Positions 33,262-40,020 of a stretch of 43,483 nt of DNA are shown here, in pieces (the first letter of the stretch is position 1; every line of letters starts with the position of its first letter). A program made the position numbers and the translations under genes. The stretch covers positions 1 through 43,483 of the forward strand of contig JAFSYU010000005.1 in NCBI GenBank assembly GCA_017443595.1, written 5' to 3'. The notes beneath the pieces are model-generated. The model saw only the letters and a program-made list of their open reading frames with translations. It ran no database searches and was not told where the DNA came from. This DNA is from Clostridia bacterium (GTDB lineage Bacteria; Bacillota; Clostridia; Oscillospirales; CAG-272).

Positions 33262-34110
33262 TTGAAAAGAAAAGAGATTCTATTTAACGCTGTGAGCGGC
33301 ATAAGCGAGGATAAAGCCGCGGATGCGTTCGAGTATGAAAACCCCAAAAAGAGAAACACGGTTTTGCGCAGCGTACTCTACGGCGCGGGCATAGCGGCGA
33401 TATTCTGCTCGTTTATCGTTTTATCGTTCGTCTTGCTTAAAATATCGGGCCCTAAAACTCTGCCGGACGACGCAAACGCGGCCGTCACCGGAAACGAGCT
33501 GATAACGGAAGCGGAAACGGAGATAGAAACGGAAAAAGAGACGGACGCCGTAATTGAAACGGCTGATACGGTAAAGCCCGGCTCGGGAGCGTTCATTGAA
33601 AACCCGGTCGTAGAAATGTCGATCGAAGAATTCCGTCAGATGGAACCGTACAAGTATTTTATCCCGACGGAAATTCCGGAAGGCTTCGTTAATTTATACT
33701 CACACAGATGGGTCAAAGGAGAATATTTGTATAACGACGGCACGTACAGAAAAGTCGACGAGCACGGAAATATATGTTTTACAGACAGTACGGTCAACAG
33801 CGATTATGATTACGTTCAGTTTAATATAACCGTTAGGAAATCTGTATCCGATACGCCCGCGACTGAAAAACTGTCCGTATCAGACGTGAAGTACAGATCT
33901 TTCCGTTCGGCGAGAAACGGCAGCCCGGAGAGAAACGGTACGGATTACGTGCTTAAGCTGTATACGGATGACGGCTGGTGTGTCACTTATTTTTACAGGA
34001 TCTATCCGAGTAATTTTAAAGAGTTTACGGAAAAGGACCTTTTTGATCTGGTTGTGACTGCGCCGTATTTCAAGGATCATCCGATAGCGACGGACGATAG
34101 TCTGAATTAA
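33262..34110 (+). CDS. Single-pass membrane protein, probable anti-sigma factor/sensor, cassette 3
   Basis: A 282-residue membrane protein with TTG start, supported by AAGGAGGG 7 nt upstream and coupled to the sigma gene by a 1-bp gap. A short cytoplasmic part (K-E-I-L-F-N-A-V-S-G-I-S-E-D-K-A-A-D-A-F) is followed by a membrane segment (about 38-62), a Glu/Thr linker (about 75-105) and one outer domain (about 112-275). That domain matches the first outer domain of cassette 1: E-F-R/Y-x-x-x-P-Y near the start and D-L-F-D-L-V-V-T-A-P-Y-F-K-D-H-P at the end. It is the minimal form of the family here. Confidence 0.77.
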   Translation: MKRKEILFNAVSGISEDKAADAFEYENPKKRNTVLRSVLYGAGIAAIFCSFIVLSFVLLKISGPKTLPDDANAAVTGNELITEAETEIETEKETDAVIETADTVKPGSGAFIENPVVEMSIEEFRQMEPYKYFIPTEIPEGFVNLYSHRWVKGEYLYNDGTYRKVDEHGNICFTDSTVNSDYDYVQFNITVRKSVSDTPATEKLSVSDVKYRSFRSARNGSPERNGTDYVLKLYTDDGWCVTYFYRIYPSNFKEFTEKDLFDLVVTAPYFKDHPIATDDSLN

Positions 34111-34128
34111 AATAAATATCACGTTAAA

Positions 34129-34155
34129 AAAGACCGCTTTCGGCGGTCTTTTTTT
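34129..34155 (+). terminator. Terminator after cassette 3
   Basis: AAAGACCGC-TTTCG-GCGGTCTTTTTTT, the same stem family as after cassettes 1 and 2. Confidence 0.85.
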
Positions 34156-34364
34156 GACAGCTGTGTCACGGACGAGTGTTTTATGTTCCGACCCCGCTGT
34201 TTCGGCTTTGGGACCATTGGGGAGCCCCCGCCCTCCTGACTCCCCAAACCCCTCTGCCTCCCCCCCGTAACCTCGATCAAAGATCGAGGGGGAAGAGGAT
34301 TTTCCGGATGCATATAGCGCGGCGAAAAAACGGGGCAGGACGGGTTTGCGGATATTTAATATGT

Positions 34365-34416
34365 GCGCAGCACGCGGGCGGGGAGTCCCCCCACCACCCC
34401 GTCCGCGGTGCTGCGC
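34365..34416. repeat. Imperfect inverted repeat, about 20-bp arms
   Basis: GCGCAGCACGCGGGCGGGG pairs with CCCCGTCCGCGGTGCTGCGC with about two differences around a C-rich loop. It is probably an interspersed palindromic repeat. Confidence 0.55.
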
Positions 34417-34468
34417 GCAGAATACGGTGAAGAGAAGCGGCGCATATGATAAAAGTTTTTAAAAACAG

Positions 34469-34497
34469 TTGACAAAAGAAAAAAAGTATGATATAGT
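34469..34497 (+). promoter_or_regulatory. Sigma-A promoter of the structured RNA / repeat lipoprotein
   Basis: TTGACA (34469-34474), 17-bp spacer, TATAGT (34492-34497). The predicted start is at about 34504, immediately before the closing helix of the RNA. Confidence 0.8.
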
Positions 34498-34503
34498 TAA
34501 ATC

Positions 34504-34717
34504 AGCCAAACAAAACTTAATAACTCATATCTGAAAGAAAGCCCGCATTTTAATGGGGGTTCTATACTCCTTTTTTTGTCTTCACTGATTTGAATTTGGT
34601 AAAAACGCAAATTCCGCTCGGTGTGGACAAGGGTTTTCTTGTTGATATTAAGTTTTGTTTGGCGACAATTGGAGTCTGCGTTTTTCGGTGCGTCGGCTTC
34701 GGTTGGCGCACTTTTTT
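34504..34717 (+). ncRNA. Predicted structured RNA with perfect 18-bp closing helix and terminator
   Basis: The transcript would begin with GCCAAACAAAACTTAATA (34505-34522), which pairs perfectly with 34646-34663. Inside, an asymmetric loop (12 and 5 nt) is followed by a 10-bp helix (34535-34544 with 34631-34640), a roughly 30-nt 5'-side excursion, an 11-of-12-bp helix (34576-34587 with 34619-34630) and a 7-bp hairpin (34592-34598 with 34608-34614). An intrinsic terminator closes the unit at 34688-34717. The rod shape with an internal bubble recalls 6S RNA, but no family is recognised. It may be a stand-alone small RNA or an attenuating leader for the lipoprotein gene 19 bp downstream. Confidence 0.6.
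34688..34717 (+). terminator. Terminator between the structured RNA and the lipoprotein gene
   Basis: GTGCGTCG (34688-34695) pairs with TGGCGCAC (34704-34711), with wobbles, and is followed by six T. Its place just before the ribosome binding site fits an attenuator. Confidence 0.75.
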
Positions 34718-34735
34718 AATTGAATGGAGGAAAAA

Positions 34736-35923
34736 ATGAAACGTACAACATTATTAATACCGATCTTACTTGGTATGATTCTCTTAACCGCTTGTGGAAG
34801 CCAACAAACGTCTGACACTTCAAAACCGGTCTCCGAACAGTCTTTATCGACCGATGCTGCTGACACTATTCCTGTATCGCATGTGCATTCTTTTAGCGAA
34901 TGGACGATCATTAAAAACGCAACCTGCACGGAGCCTGGAGAGCAGGAAAGATTATGCTCTTGCGGCGAAAAACAGACTCAGAAGATAGCCGCGACAGGTC
35001 ATACATTTGGAAAATGGACAACTGTAAAGGACGCAACCTGTACTGAACCGGGAGAACAGGAAAGATTATGCTCTTGCGGTGAAAAACAGACTCAGGCGAT
35101 CGCCGCGACAGGCCATACATTCGGAGAATGGACGGTTGTAAAAGACGCAACATGTACTGAAAACGGAGAACAGGAGAGAGTTTGTATATGTGGTGAAAAG
35201 CAAACACAACCAATTGTAGCAACGGGTCATACATTCGGTGAATGGAAAATTGCAAAACATGCAACATGTACTGCAACTGGTGAAGAAGAGAGAGTTTGCA
35301 TTTGCGGTGAGAAACAAACAAGGACGATAGCTGCAAAAGGTCATTCTTTCGGAGAATGGACGATTGTAAAAAAGGCAAATTGTATATCAGAAGGCGCGAA
35401 AGAGCATAAATGCTCAAGTTGCGGATATAAAGAGAACGAAAAAATCGCAGCAACGGGTCATAATTGGAAAGAAGCAACTTGTACAAAGCCGAAAACTTGT
35501 ACTGTATGCGGAGAAACAAACGGATCGGCGCTTGGACACACAGGAAATATCGGGGAAAAGTGCAGCAGATGTGGTCAGGCTTTATATCCGTCAGTAATAT
35601 TGCCTAAAACACCAATAAATTATAATTATGGGAATCTAAACAGCGGAGTTATCAACCAAATTAGTTACAATTTTAATGAATATGGTAATTTGATAATATT
35701 GGAATTGACTTTTAACGTAACATTAACGAAGCACACGCCAGGTTTTGTTTCAAGATTTCTTGTCAAGTTGTACGACAAGAATGGAATCGTTTTAGACTCT
35801 CGTTTTATAGAGTTTTCATTAGGACTAAATGAAACTGGAATTGAATCCATAATATTTTCTCAAGTGTCGTGGAATAAAACAAATACAACAGAATTAAGAG
35901 TCGAAATTGAAGAAATGGACTAA
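34736..35923 (+). CDS. Lipoprotein with five Cys/Trp repeats
   Basis: Probable surface lipoprotein of 395 residues. The ATG at 34736 is used because GGAGG lies just before it; an in-frame ATG at 34724 overlaps that site. A signal peptide ends in lipobox L-T-A-C (Cys about 20). Five 38-residue repeats follow (about 56-245), each with W-T-x-x-K, A-T-C-T-E-x-G-E, a C-x-C-G-E-K or C-S-S-C-G block and A-T-G-H. These form a pattern common in clostridial surface proteins, perhaps metal-binding. A further C-x2-C segment leads to a C-terminal beta domain (about 290-395) of unknown type. The 3' half is far more AT-rich than the 5' half. Preceded by a structured RNA and terminator. Confidence 0.8.
   Translation: MKRTTLLIPILLGMILLTACGSQQTSDTSKPVSEQSLSTDAADTIPVSHVHSFSEWTIIKNATCTEPGEQERLCSCGEKQTQKIAATGHTFGKWTTVKDATCTEPGEQERLCSCGEKQTQAIAATGHTFGEWTVVKDATCTENGEQERVCICGEKQTQPIVATGHTFGEWKIAKHATCTATGEEERVCICGEKQTRTIAAKGHSFGEWTIVKKANCISEGAKEHKCSSCGYKENEKIAATGHNWKEATCTKPKTCTVCGETNGSALGHTGNIGEKCSRCGQALYPSVILPKTPINYNYGNLNSGVINQISYNFNEYGNLIILELTFNVTLTKHTPGFVSRFLVKLYDKNGIVLDSRFIEFSLGLNETGIESIIFSQVSWNKTNTTELRVEIEEMD
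34901..35470 (+). repeat. Five tandem 114-nt coding repeats
   Basis: The repeat-initial TGG codon falls at 34901, 35015, 35129, 35243 and 35357, an exact 114-nt period (38 codons). Units 1 and 2 are very similar at DNA level, and later units drift toward AT-rich codons. Confidence 0.9.
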
Positions 35924-36004
35924 GTTTATTTTTTAACATTAAGTTGTTATTGGAAAACAAAGGTATAAATTTCTTAAAGTTTATTAAAAAACAAGTGATT
36001 GGAG

Positions 36005-36406
36005 ATGAGTGATATTACAAAAACAAGCATTATTAAAGCATTTAACGATAATAATATAGAAGCAGAAAAAATTGCAATTGGTTTTGGTAATACATTACCA
36101 AATAATAAACGATATAAGTTTAGGGTTATTGAAACATATAAGAAAAACAATTCAGTATTGTTTGTTGTTAAATATATAAAAGACAGAGATATTTGTATTG
36201 TTTGGAAGAATTCCGGCAAAAGTCACAGTGGAAAGATAATATCGCGTAATATATTCTCGATCAAATCTGATATAGTAAATGCAGTTGATGACAACGAAAT
36301 TGTCACCAAATGGGTTGAATTTGTTAATGGAAACAAAGAAATAGTTTTGATTTGTACTCTTGATTCTTTAAGAGACAATTTGAAGAAATGGTTATATTTA
36401 AATTAA
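36005..36406 (+). CDS. AT-rich orphan ORF, function unknown
   Basis: Encodes about 133 Lys/Ile/Asn-rich residues, no signal peptide and no membrane segment. The ATG at 36005 directly abuts GGAG and the TTG at 35999 has no better site, so the start is uncertain. A basic central part (N-N-K-R-Y-K-F-R-V-I-E-T-Y-K-K-N) and a C-terminal I-V-L-I-C-T-L-D-S-L-R block could be a small alpha/beta fold. No family recognised. Its base composition is clearly lower in GC than core genes, suggesting horizontal origin together with the end of the preceding lipoprotein gene. Confidence 0.55.
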   Translation: MSDITKTSIIKAFNDNNIEAEKIAIGFGNTLPNNKRYKFRVIETYKKNNSVLFVVKYIKDRDICIVWKNSGKSHSGKIISRNIFSIKSDIVNAVDDNEIVTKWVEFVNGNKEIVLICTLDSLRDNLKKWLYLN

Positions 36407-36624
36407 TCATAATCAATATGTGGAAGCAAACCCCACCCTACGTGACCATTTATTCAAAATCTCATAAAGAAGTATTTGTTAAACGGAACTTTCGATAAAT
36501 ATTTTAAAGAAAACGGATTGTCTGTAAGAATGAAGGATTTTGGCTTTCAACAATAAAACTCTATTACGCATTTTTGCTTAACTTTACCCCAATAAAAAAG
36601 AGTTGTTTCTTTATAAAGCATGTC

Positions 36625-36652
36625 GGCGGGCGCATATCACGTCCGCCTTTTT
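36625..36652 (+). terminator. Intrinsic terminator hairpin in accessory region
   Basis: GGCGGGCG pairs with CGTCCGCC (one wobble) and is followed by TTTTT on the plus strand. Confidence 0.6.
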
Positions 36653-36802
36653 CAATTAAATATTTAATCATTAATATTCCGGTTCCACCGGAATATCGCA
36701 TTCGGCGCCACCCCCCTCCGGCGCCCGAATGCGCATAGCGGGGCGCATTAACCGACAAACAAAACGGGGCGTCGAGGCGCCGCCCCCTACCGGCTGAATA
36801 TC

Positions 36803-36831
36803 AAAAGACCGCCCGAAACGGACGGTCTTTT
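36803..36831 (-). terminator. Bidirectional terminator of the PduL/scaffold/GGGtGRT operon
   Basis: AAAAGACCG...CGGTCTTTT stem with CCG-AAA-CGG inside, 14 bp after the GGGtGRT stop codon. It has A and T runs on opposite sides and can serve both strands. Confidence 0.75.
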
Positions 36832-36844
36832 AATGTGTTCAATA

Positions 36845-37843
36845 TTATTTCATCGCTTCTTCGACAGCGACCGCGACGGCGACCGTTGCGCCGACCATCG
36901 GGTTGTTGCCCATGCCTATCAAACCCATCATCTCCACGTGGGCGGGGACGGAGGAGGAGCCTGCGAACTGAGCGTCGCTGTGCATCCTGCCCATCGTATC
37001 GGTCATGCCGTAGCTGGACGGACCGGCAGCCATGTTGTCGGGATGAAGCGTTCTGCCCGTGCCGCCGCCGGACGCGACGGAGAAGTAGTTTACGCCGTTT
37101 TCAACACACCACTTTTTGTAAGTGCCGGCAACGGGATGCTGGAATCTCGTCGGGTTTGTGGAGTTACCGGTGATGGAAACGCCGACGTTCTCGAGCTTCA
37201 TGATGGCAACGCCTTCCGGAACGTTGTCCGCGCCGTAGCAGTTGACCGCCGCGCGGGGACCCTTTGAGAACGGTTTTTTCTCAACGACTTTAACGGTTTC
37301 AGTATACGGATCGAATTCGGTTTTAACGTAGGTGAAGCCGTTTATACGCGAGATTATATACGCCGCGTCCTTGCCGAGACCGTTCAATATAACGCGGAGC
37401 GGTTTTGTTCTTACTTTGTTGGCGTTAAGGGCTATCTTTATAGCGCCCTCAGCCGCCGCAAAGGATTCGTGACCTGCCAAGAAGCAGAAGCACTCTGTTT
37501 CCTCGGACAGAAGCATTTTGCCGAGGTTGCCGTGGCCTAAGCCCACTTTTCTGTTTTCGGCAACGGAGCCGGGAACGCAGAAGCTCTGAAGACCTACGCC
37601 TATCATAGCGGCAGCGTCAGCAGCTTTCTTGCAGCCGGATTTGATCGCGATAGCCGCGCCTACGGTGTAAGCCCACTTTGCGTTCTCAAAGCAGATCGGC
37701 TGTGTTTCCTGTACTATCGTGTAGGGGTCTATGCCCTTTTCATCGCATATCTTTTTGCACTCGTCTATCGAGGAGATGCCGTATTCTTTCAAAACGCCTA
37801 AGATCTTTTTCTCGCGTCTCTCATATCCTTCAAAATTAGCCAT
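36845..37843 (-). CDS. GGGtGRT protein
   Basis: Conserved cytoplasmic protein of unknown function known in clostridia for its G-G-G-T-G-R-T signature, here in A-S-G-G-G-T-G-R-T-L-H-P near 270-281. The 332 residues contain about ten cysteines, including E-C-F-C-F near 116-120 and S-F-C-V-P-G near 87-92, and several Gly-rich loops that could bind a nucleotide or cofactor. It starts 12 bp after the stop codon of the IscU-like scaffold gene, with AAGGAGGAG as ribosome binding site, so the two are co-translated. The cysteine content and the partner suggest an iron-sulfur-linked role; the reaction is not known. Confidence 0.88.
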   Translation of the reverse strand: MANFEGYERREKKILGVLKEYGISSIDECKKICDEKGIDPYTIVQETQPICFENAKWAYTVGAAIAIKSGCKKAADAAAMIGVGLQSFCVPGSVAENRKVGLGHGNLGKMLLSEETECFCFLAGHESFAAAEGAIKIALNANKVRTKPLRVILNGLGKDAAYIISRINGFTYVKTEFDPYTETVKVVEKKPFSKGPRAAVNCYGADNVPEGVAIMKLENVGVSITGNSTNPTRFQHPVAGTYKKWCVENGVNYFSVASGGGTGRTLHPDNMAAGPSSYGMTDTMGRMHSDAQFAGSSSVPAHVEMMGLIGMGNNPMVGATVAVAVAVEEAMK

Positions 37844-37855
37844 TTTATCTCCTCC

Positions 37856-38581
37856 TTATTCCTTACGCGGGTCTATATACTTGACCGCTCCGTCCTCGGG
37901 AGCAAATCTGCCGTAGTGACCCTTTGCTTTTTCATACGCTTCGTTCGGTTCAAGACCTTTTTTGATGAAGTCTGTCATCTTGCCGAGCGATACGAATTCG
38001 TATCCTATGACCTCGTCGTTTTCGTCAAGAGCCATTCTCGTGCAGTAGCCTTCCGTCATCTCAAGATAACGCACGCCTTTTTCCTTCGTGCCGTACATAG
38101 TACCGACCATGCTGCGCTCGCCTTTGCCCAGGTCTTCAAGACCTGCGCCTATTACGAGACCGCCCTCTGAGAACGCGGACTGCGAACGTCCGTAGACGAT
38201 CTGTAAAAACAGCTCTCTCATAGCGGTGTTGATAGCGTCGCAGACTAAGTCTGTATTGAGCGCTTCAAGTATCGTCTTGCCGGGGAGTATCTCCGCCGCC
38301 ATAGCTGCGGAATGCGTCATGCCGGAGCAGCCGATAGTCTCAACAAGAGCTTCCTCGATTATACCGTTTTTAACGTTCAGCGAGAGCTTGCAGGCGCCCT
38401 GCTGAGGAGCGCACCAGCCCACACCGTGAGTGTACGCCGATATATCGGATATCTCTTTTGCCTGTATCCACTTGCCCTCTTCCGGGATCGGAGCGGGGCC
38501 GTGGTCACAACCCTTTGTGACCTTGTACTGATTCTGCACCTCATTGCTTTTCGCGTAAGGGCATTCACTTACCTTGCTCAT
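37856..38581 (-). CDS. IscU/NifU-like iron-sulfur cluster scaffold protein
   Basis: Probable scaffold on which iron-sulfur clusters are built or carried. The start at 38581 (M-S-K-V-S-E-C-P-Y-A) follows GAAAGGA; a longer frame has no site. The 241 residues include C-A-P-Q-Q-G-A-C at about 73-80, I-G-C-S-G-M-T-H-S-A-A near 101-111 and G-Y-C-T-R near 195, three Cys positions compatible with the NifU N-terminal fold. It is larger than a plain IscU, with an N-terminal extension and a C-terminal tail. No desulfurase gene is adjacent. Middle gene of a three-gene operon. Confidence 0.85.
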   Translation of the reverse strand: MSKVSECPYAKSNEVQNQYKVTKGCDHGPAPIPEEGKWIQAKEISDISAYTHGVGWCAPQQGACKLSLNVKNGIIEEALVETIGCSGMTHSAAMAAEILPGKTILEALNTDLVCDAINTAMRELFLQIVYGRSQSAFSEGGLVIGAGLEDLGKGERSMVGTMYGTKEKGVRYLEMTEGYCTRMALDENDEVIGYEFVSLGKMTDFIKKGLEPNEAYEKAKGHYGRFAPEDGAVKYIDPRKE

Positions 38582-38613
38582 ATTTTTTATCCTTTCAATA
38601 CAATTATTTACGC

Positions 38614-39189
38614 TTATCTCTTTAAGAGCTTGCCGTAGCAGGTGCCGAAAGCGCACGCCGCGTTAGACTCGTCTGTATCTATATGCATCGCAAGCGCGAA
38701 TTTCGGGCTTACTCTTACGACTACGTCGCCGAAAACGGTGGTTCTTACGTCGTTTTCTATCTTTACTTTAACGATCTGCTTGTCCGCTACGCCGAATTCG
38801 GCCGCGTCCTCGGGCGTCATGTGTATGTGACGTTTTGCGGCTATAACGCCTTTTTCTATATCAACTTCGCCGCACGGACCGACGAGCTTGATGCCGGCTG
38901 TGCCGTCAATATCTCCGCTTTCGCGGACCTTTGCTTCAACGCCGAGCGTTCTGGCGTCCGTCAGCGAGATCTCGACCTGGGTATCCTTGCGTTCCGGACC
39001 TAAGATGATGACGTTTGCTATTTCTTTTTTCGGACCGACGAGCTTTATTCTTTCTTCACAGGCAAACTGACCGGGCTGTGAAAGCGGCTTTTTCTCTGTC
39101 AGGGTGTGACCCTTGCCGAAAAGTGTTTCAACGTCTGCGCGGGTAAGATGTACGTGTCTTGCGGAAGTTTCAACAAGTATTTTTTTCAT
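38614..39189 (-). CDS. pduL: Phosphate propanoyltransferase / phosphotransacylase PduL
   Basis: Zinc enzyme exchanging acyl-CoA and acyl phosphate, linking CoA esters to ATP formation. The start at 39189 (M-K-K-I-L-V-E) has AAAGGAG upstream; the ATG at 39219 has none and lies next to the promoter. The 191 residues include zinc motifs R-H-V-H-L (about 10-14) and R-H-I-H-M (about 124-128), a late M-H-I-D-T-D-E segment and the conserved Q-P-G-Q-F. No microcompartment shell genes are nearby and no N-terminal targeting helix is seen, so it is probably the free housekeeping type. First gene of the operon. Confidence 0.9.
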   Translation of the reverse strand: MKKILVETSARHVHLTRADVETLFGKGHTLTEKKPLSQPGQFACEERIKLVGPKKEIANVIILGPERKDTQVEISLTDARTLGVEAKVRESGDIDGTAGIKLVGPCGEVDIEKGVIAAKRHIHMTPEDAAEFGVADKQIVKVKIENDVRTTVFGDVVVRVSPKFALAMHIDTDESNAACAFGTCYGKLLKR

Positions 39190-39211
39190 TGTATTGCTCC
39201 TTTTCTTTATT

Positions 39212-39252
39212 ATATCCAATGCATTATAACTCTATTTGGATATGTTTTTCAA
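39212..39252 (-). promoter_or_regulatory. pduL operon promoter with inverted-repeat operator candidate
   Basis: On the minus strand TTGAAA (39247-39252), 18-bp spacer, TATAAT (39223-39228). A perfect inverted repeat ATATCCAA (39212-39219) / TTGGATAT (39236-39243) brackets the -10 and is a likely repressor site. Confidence 0.65.
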
Positions 39253-39306
39253 TGAATAAAAAAAAACATTTTGTAAAAAATAGAAGTGCGGCGGAGGTAT
39301 ATGAAT

Positions 39307-39942
39307 ATGGACGAGATAAATAACGAAATAAAAACGGAAAAACCCGACGATATAAGACCGCTCAAAGGCGTTGAATGCATAACGGTATCCGGTCAGGTCG
39401 AGGGACATTATTCGCTCGGAGCGGGGCAGAAGGCGACGAGATACGAGGAGCTTATCCCGCGGCTTGTCGAATGTGAGCAGTCTGACGACGTATGCGGCGT
39501 TTTGTTTTTGTTGAATACCGTGGGCGGCGACGTTGAGGCGGGGCTTGCGATAGCGGAGCTTATCGCGTCCATGTCAAAACCCACCGTGTCGCTCGTTTTA
39601 GGCGGCGGCCATTCGATAGGCGTGCCGCTCGCGGTAGCGGCAAAGAGGTCCTTCATCGTTCCCTCGGCTACAATGACGATACACCCGGTAAGATACAACG
39701 GCCTTGTGCTCGGGGTGGAGCAGAGCTTCACGTATTTCAAGCAGATGCAGGACCGCATAAACGGCTTTATCGTCGCTCACAGCAAAATAGACGGTGTGAC
39801 GCTTAAAAAGCTGATGTTCGATACGGATGAGCTGGCGTCCGATATGGGCACTATAATAGACGGAGAAAAAGCCGTTTCATACGGGCTTATAGACGAGATA
39901 GGCGGTATAAAGGACGCTCTTGGCTGGCTGAAGCGTGCCTGA
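39307..39942 (+). CDS. TepA/YmfB-type ClpP-like serine protease
   Basis: Cytoplasmic ClpP-fold peptidase of the TepA group. The ATG at 39307 lies 9 nt after GGAGG; the ATG at 39301 is only 3 nt away from it. The 211 residues contain N-T-V-G-G-D (about 70-75), the nucleophile block G-G-G-H-S-I-G (serine near 102), and T-I-H-P-V with the catalytic histidine near 126. S-D-M-G-T-I-I-D-G supplies a candidate third residue. No ATPase partner is encoded beside it. Family members aid protein export or prespore functions in bacilli; the substrate here is unknown. Confidence 0.87.
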   Translation: MDEINNEIKTEKPDDIRPLKGVECITVSGQVEGHYSLGAGQKATRYEELIPRLVECEQSDDVCGVLFLLNTVGGDVEAGLAIAELIASMSKPTVSLVLGGGHSIGVPLAVAAKRSFIVPSATMTIHPVRYNGLVLGVEQSFTYFKQMQDRINGFIVAHSKIDGVTLKKLMFDTDELASDMGTIIDGEKAVSYGLIDEIGGIKDALGWLKRA

Positions 39943-39964
39943 TAATTTATTTACAATTTATAAG

Positions 39965-39993
39965 TTGATATGTGTTTTTTCGTTTGATATGAT
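39965..39993 (+). promoter_or_regulatory. Promoter of the Thr/Glu-rich lipoprotein gene
   Basis: TTGATA (39965-39970), 17-bp spacer, TATGAT (39988-39993), about 27 bp before the ATG, which also has GGAGG. Confidence 0.7.
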
Positions 39994-40020
39994 TATATCG
40001 AGGATATACGGAGGTCAATA

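Larger units (their letters stand above)
34111..34468. other. Accessory intergenic region with GC-rich palindromic repeats
   Basis: It holds the cassette 3 terminator (34129-34155). Next is a C-rich stretch (CCCCAAACCCC) with the perfect hairpin CCTCGATC-AAA-GATCGAGG (about 34272-34290), similar in design to the repeat near 10250. A long imperfect inverted repeat follows at 34365-34416 (GCGCAGCAC...GTGCTGCGC, arms of about 20 bp). I see no credible gene here. Confidence 0.5.
36407..36844. other. Intergenic region with possible gene remnant, palindromes and terminators
   Basis: AT-rich sequence up to about 36560 contains a startless open frame (36446-36556, about 36 codons, ending F-G-F-Q-Q-stop) that may be a decayed coding fragment. 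Next are a terminator-like hairpin (36625-36652, GGCGGGCG/CGTCCGCC plus T5) and a palindrome (GCATTCGGCGCC...GGCGCCCGAATGC, about 36698-36733). A GGGGCGTCGAGGCGCCGCCCCCTACCGG element follows near 36762, then the terminator at 36803-36831. Confidence 0.45.

Noticed and set aside
34505..34663. Short mobile element (MITE) with 18-bp terminal inverted repeats
   Set aside because: No flanking target duplication is visible, the arm begins exactly at the predicted transcription start, and inner helices plus a terminator fit an RNA better. Not fully excluded.
34901..35470. CRISPR-like tandem repeats
   Set aside because: The 114-nt period is in frame within a lipoprotein gene and has no unique spacers.
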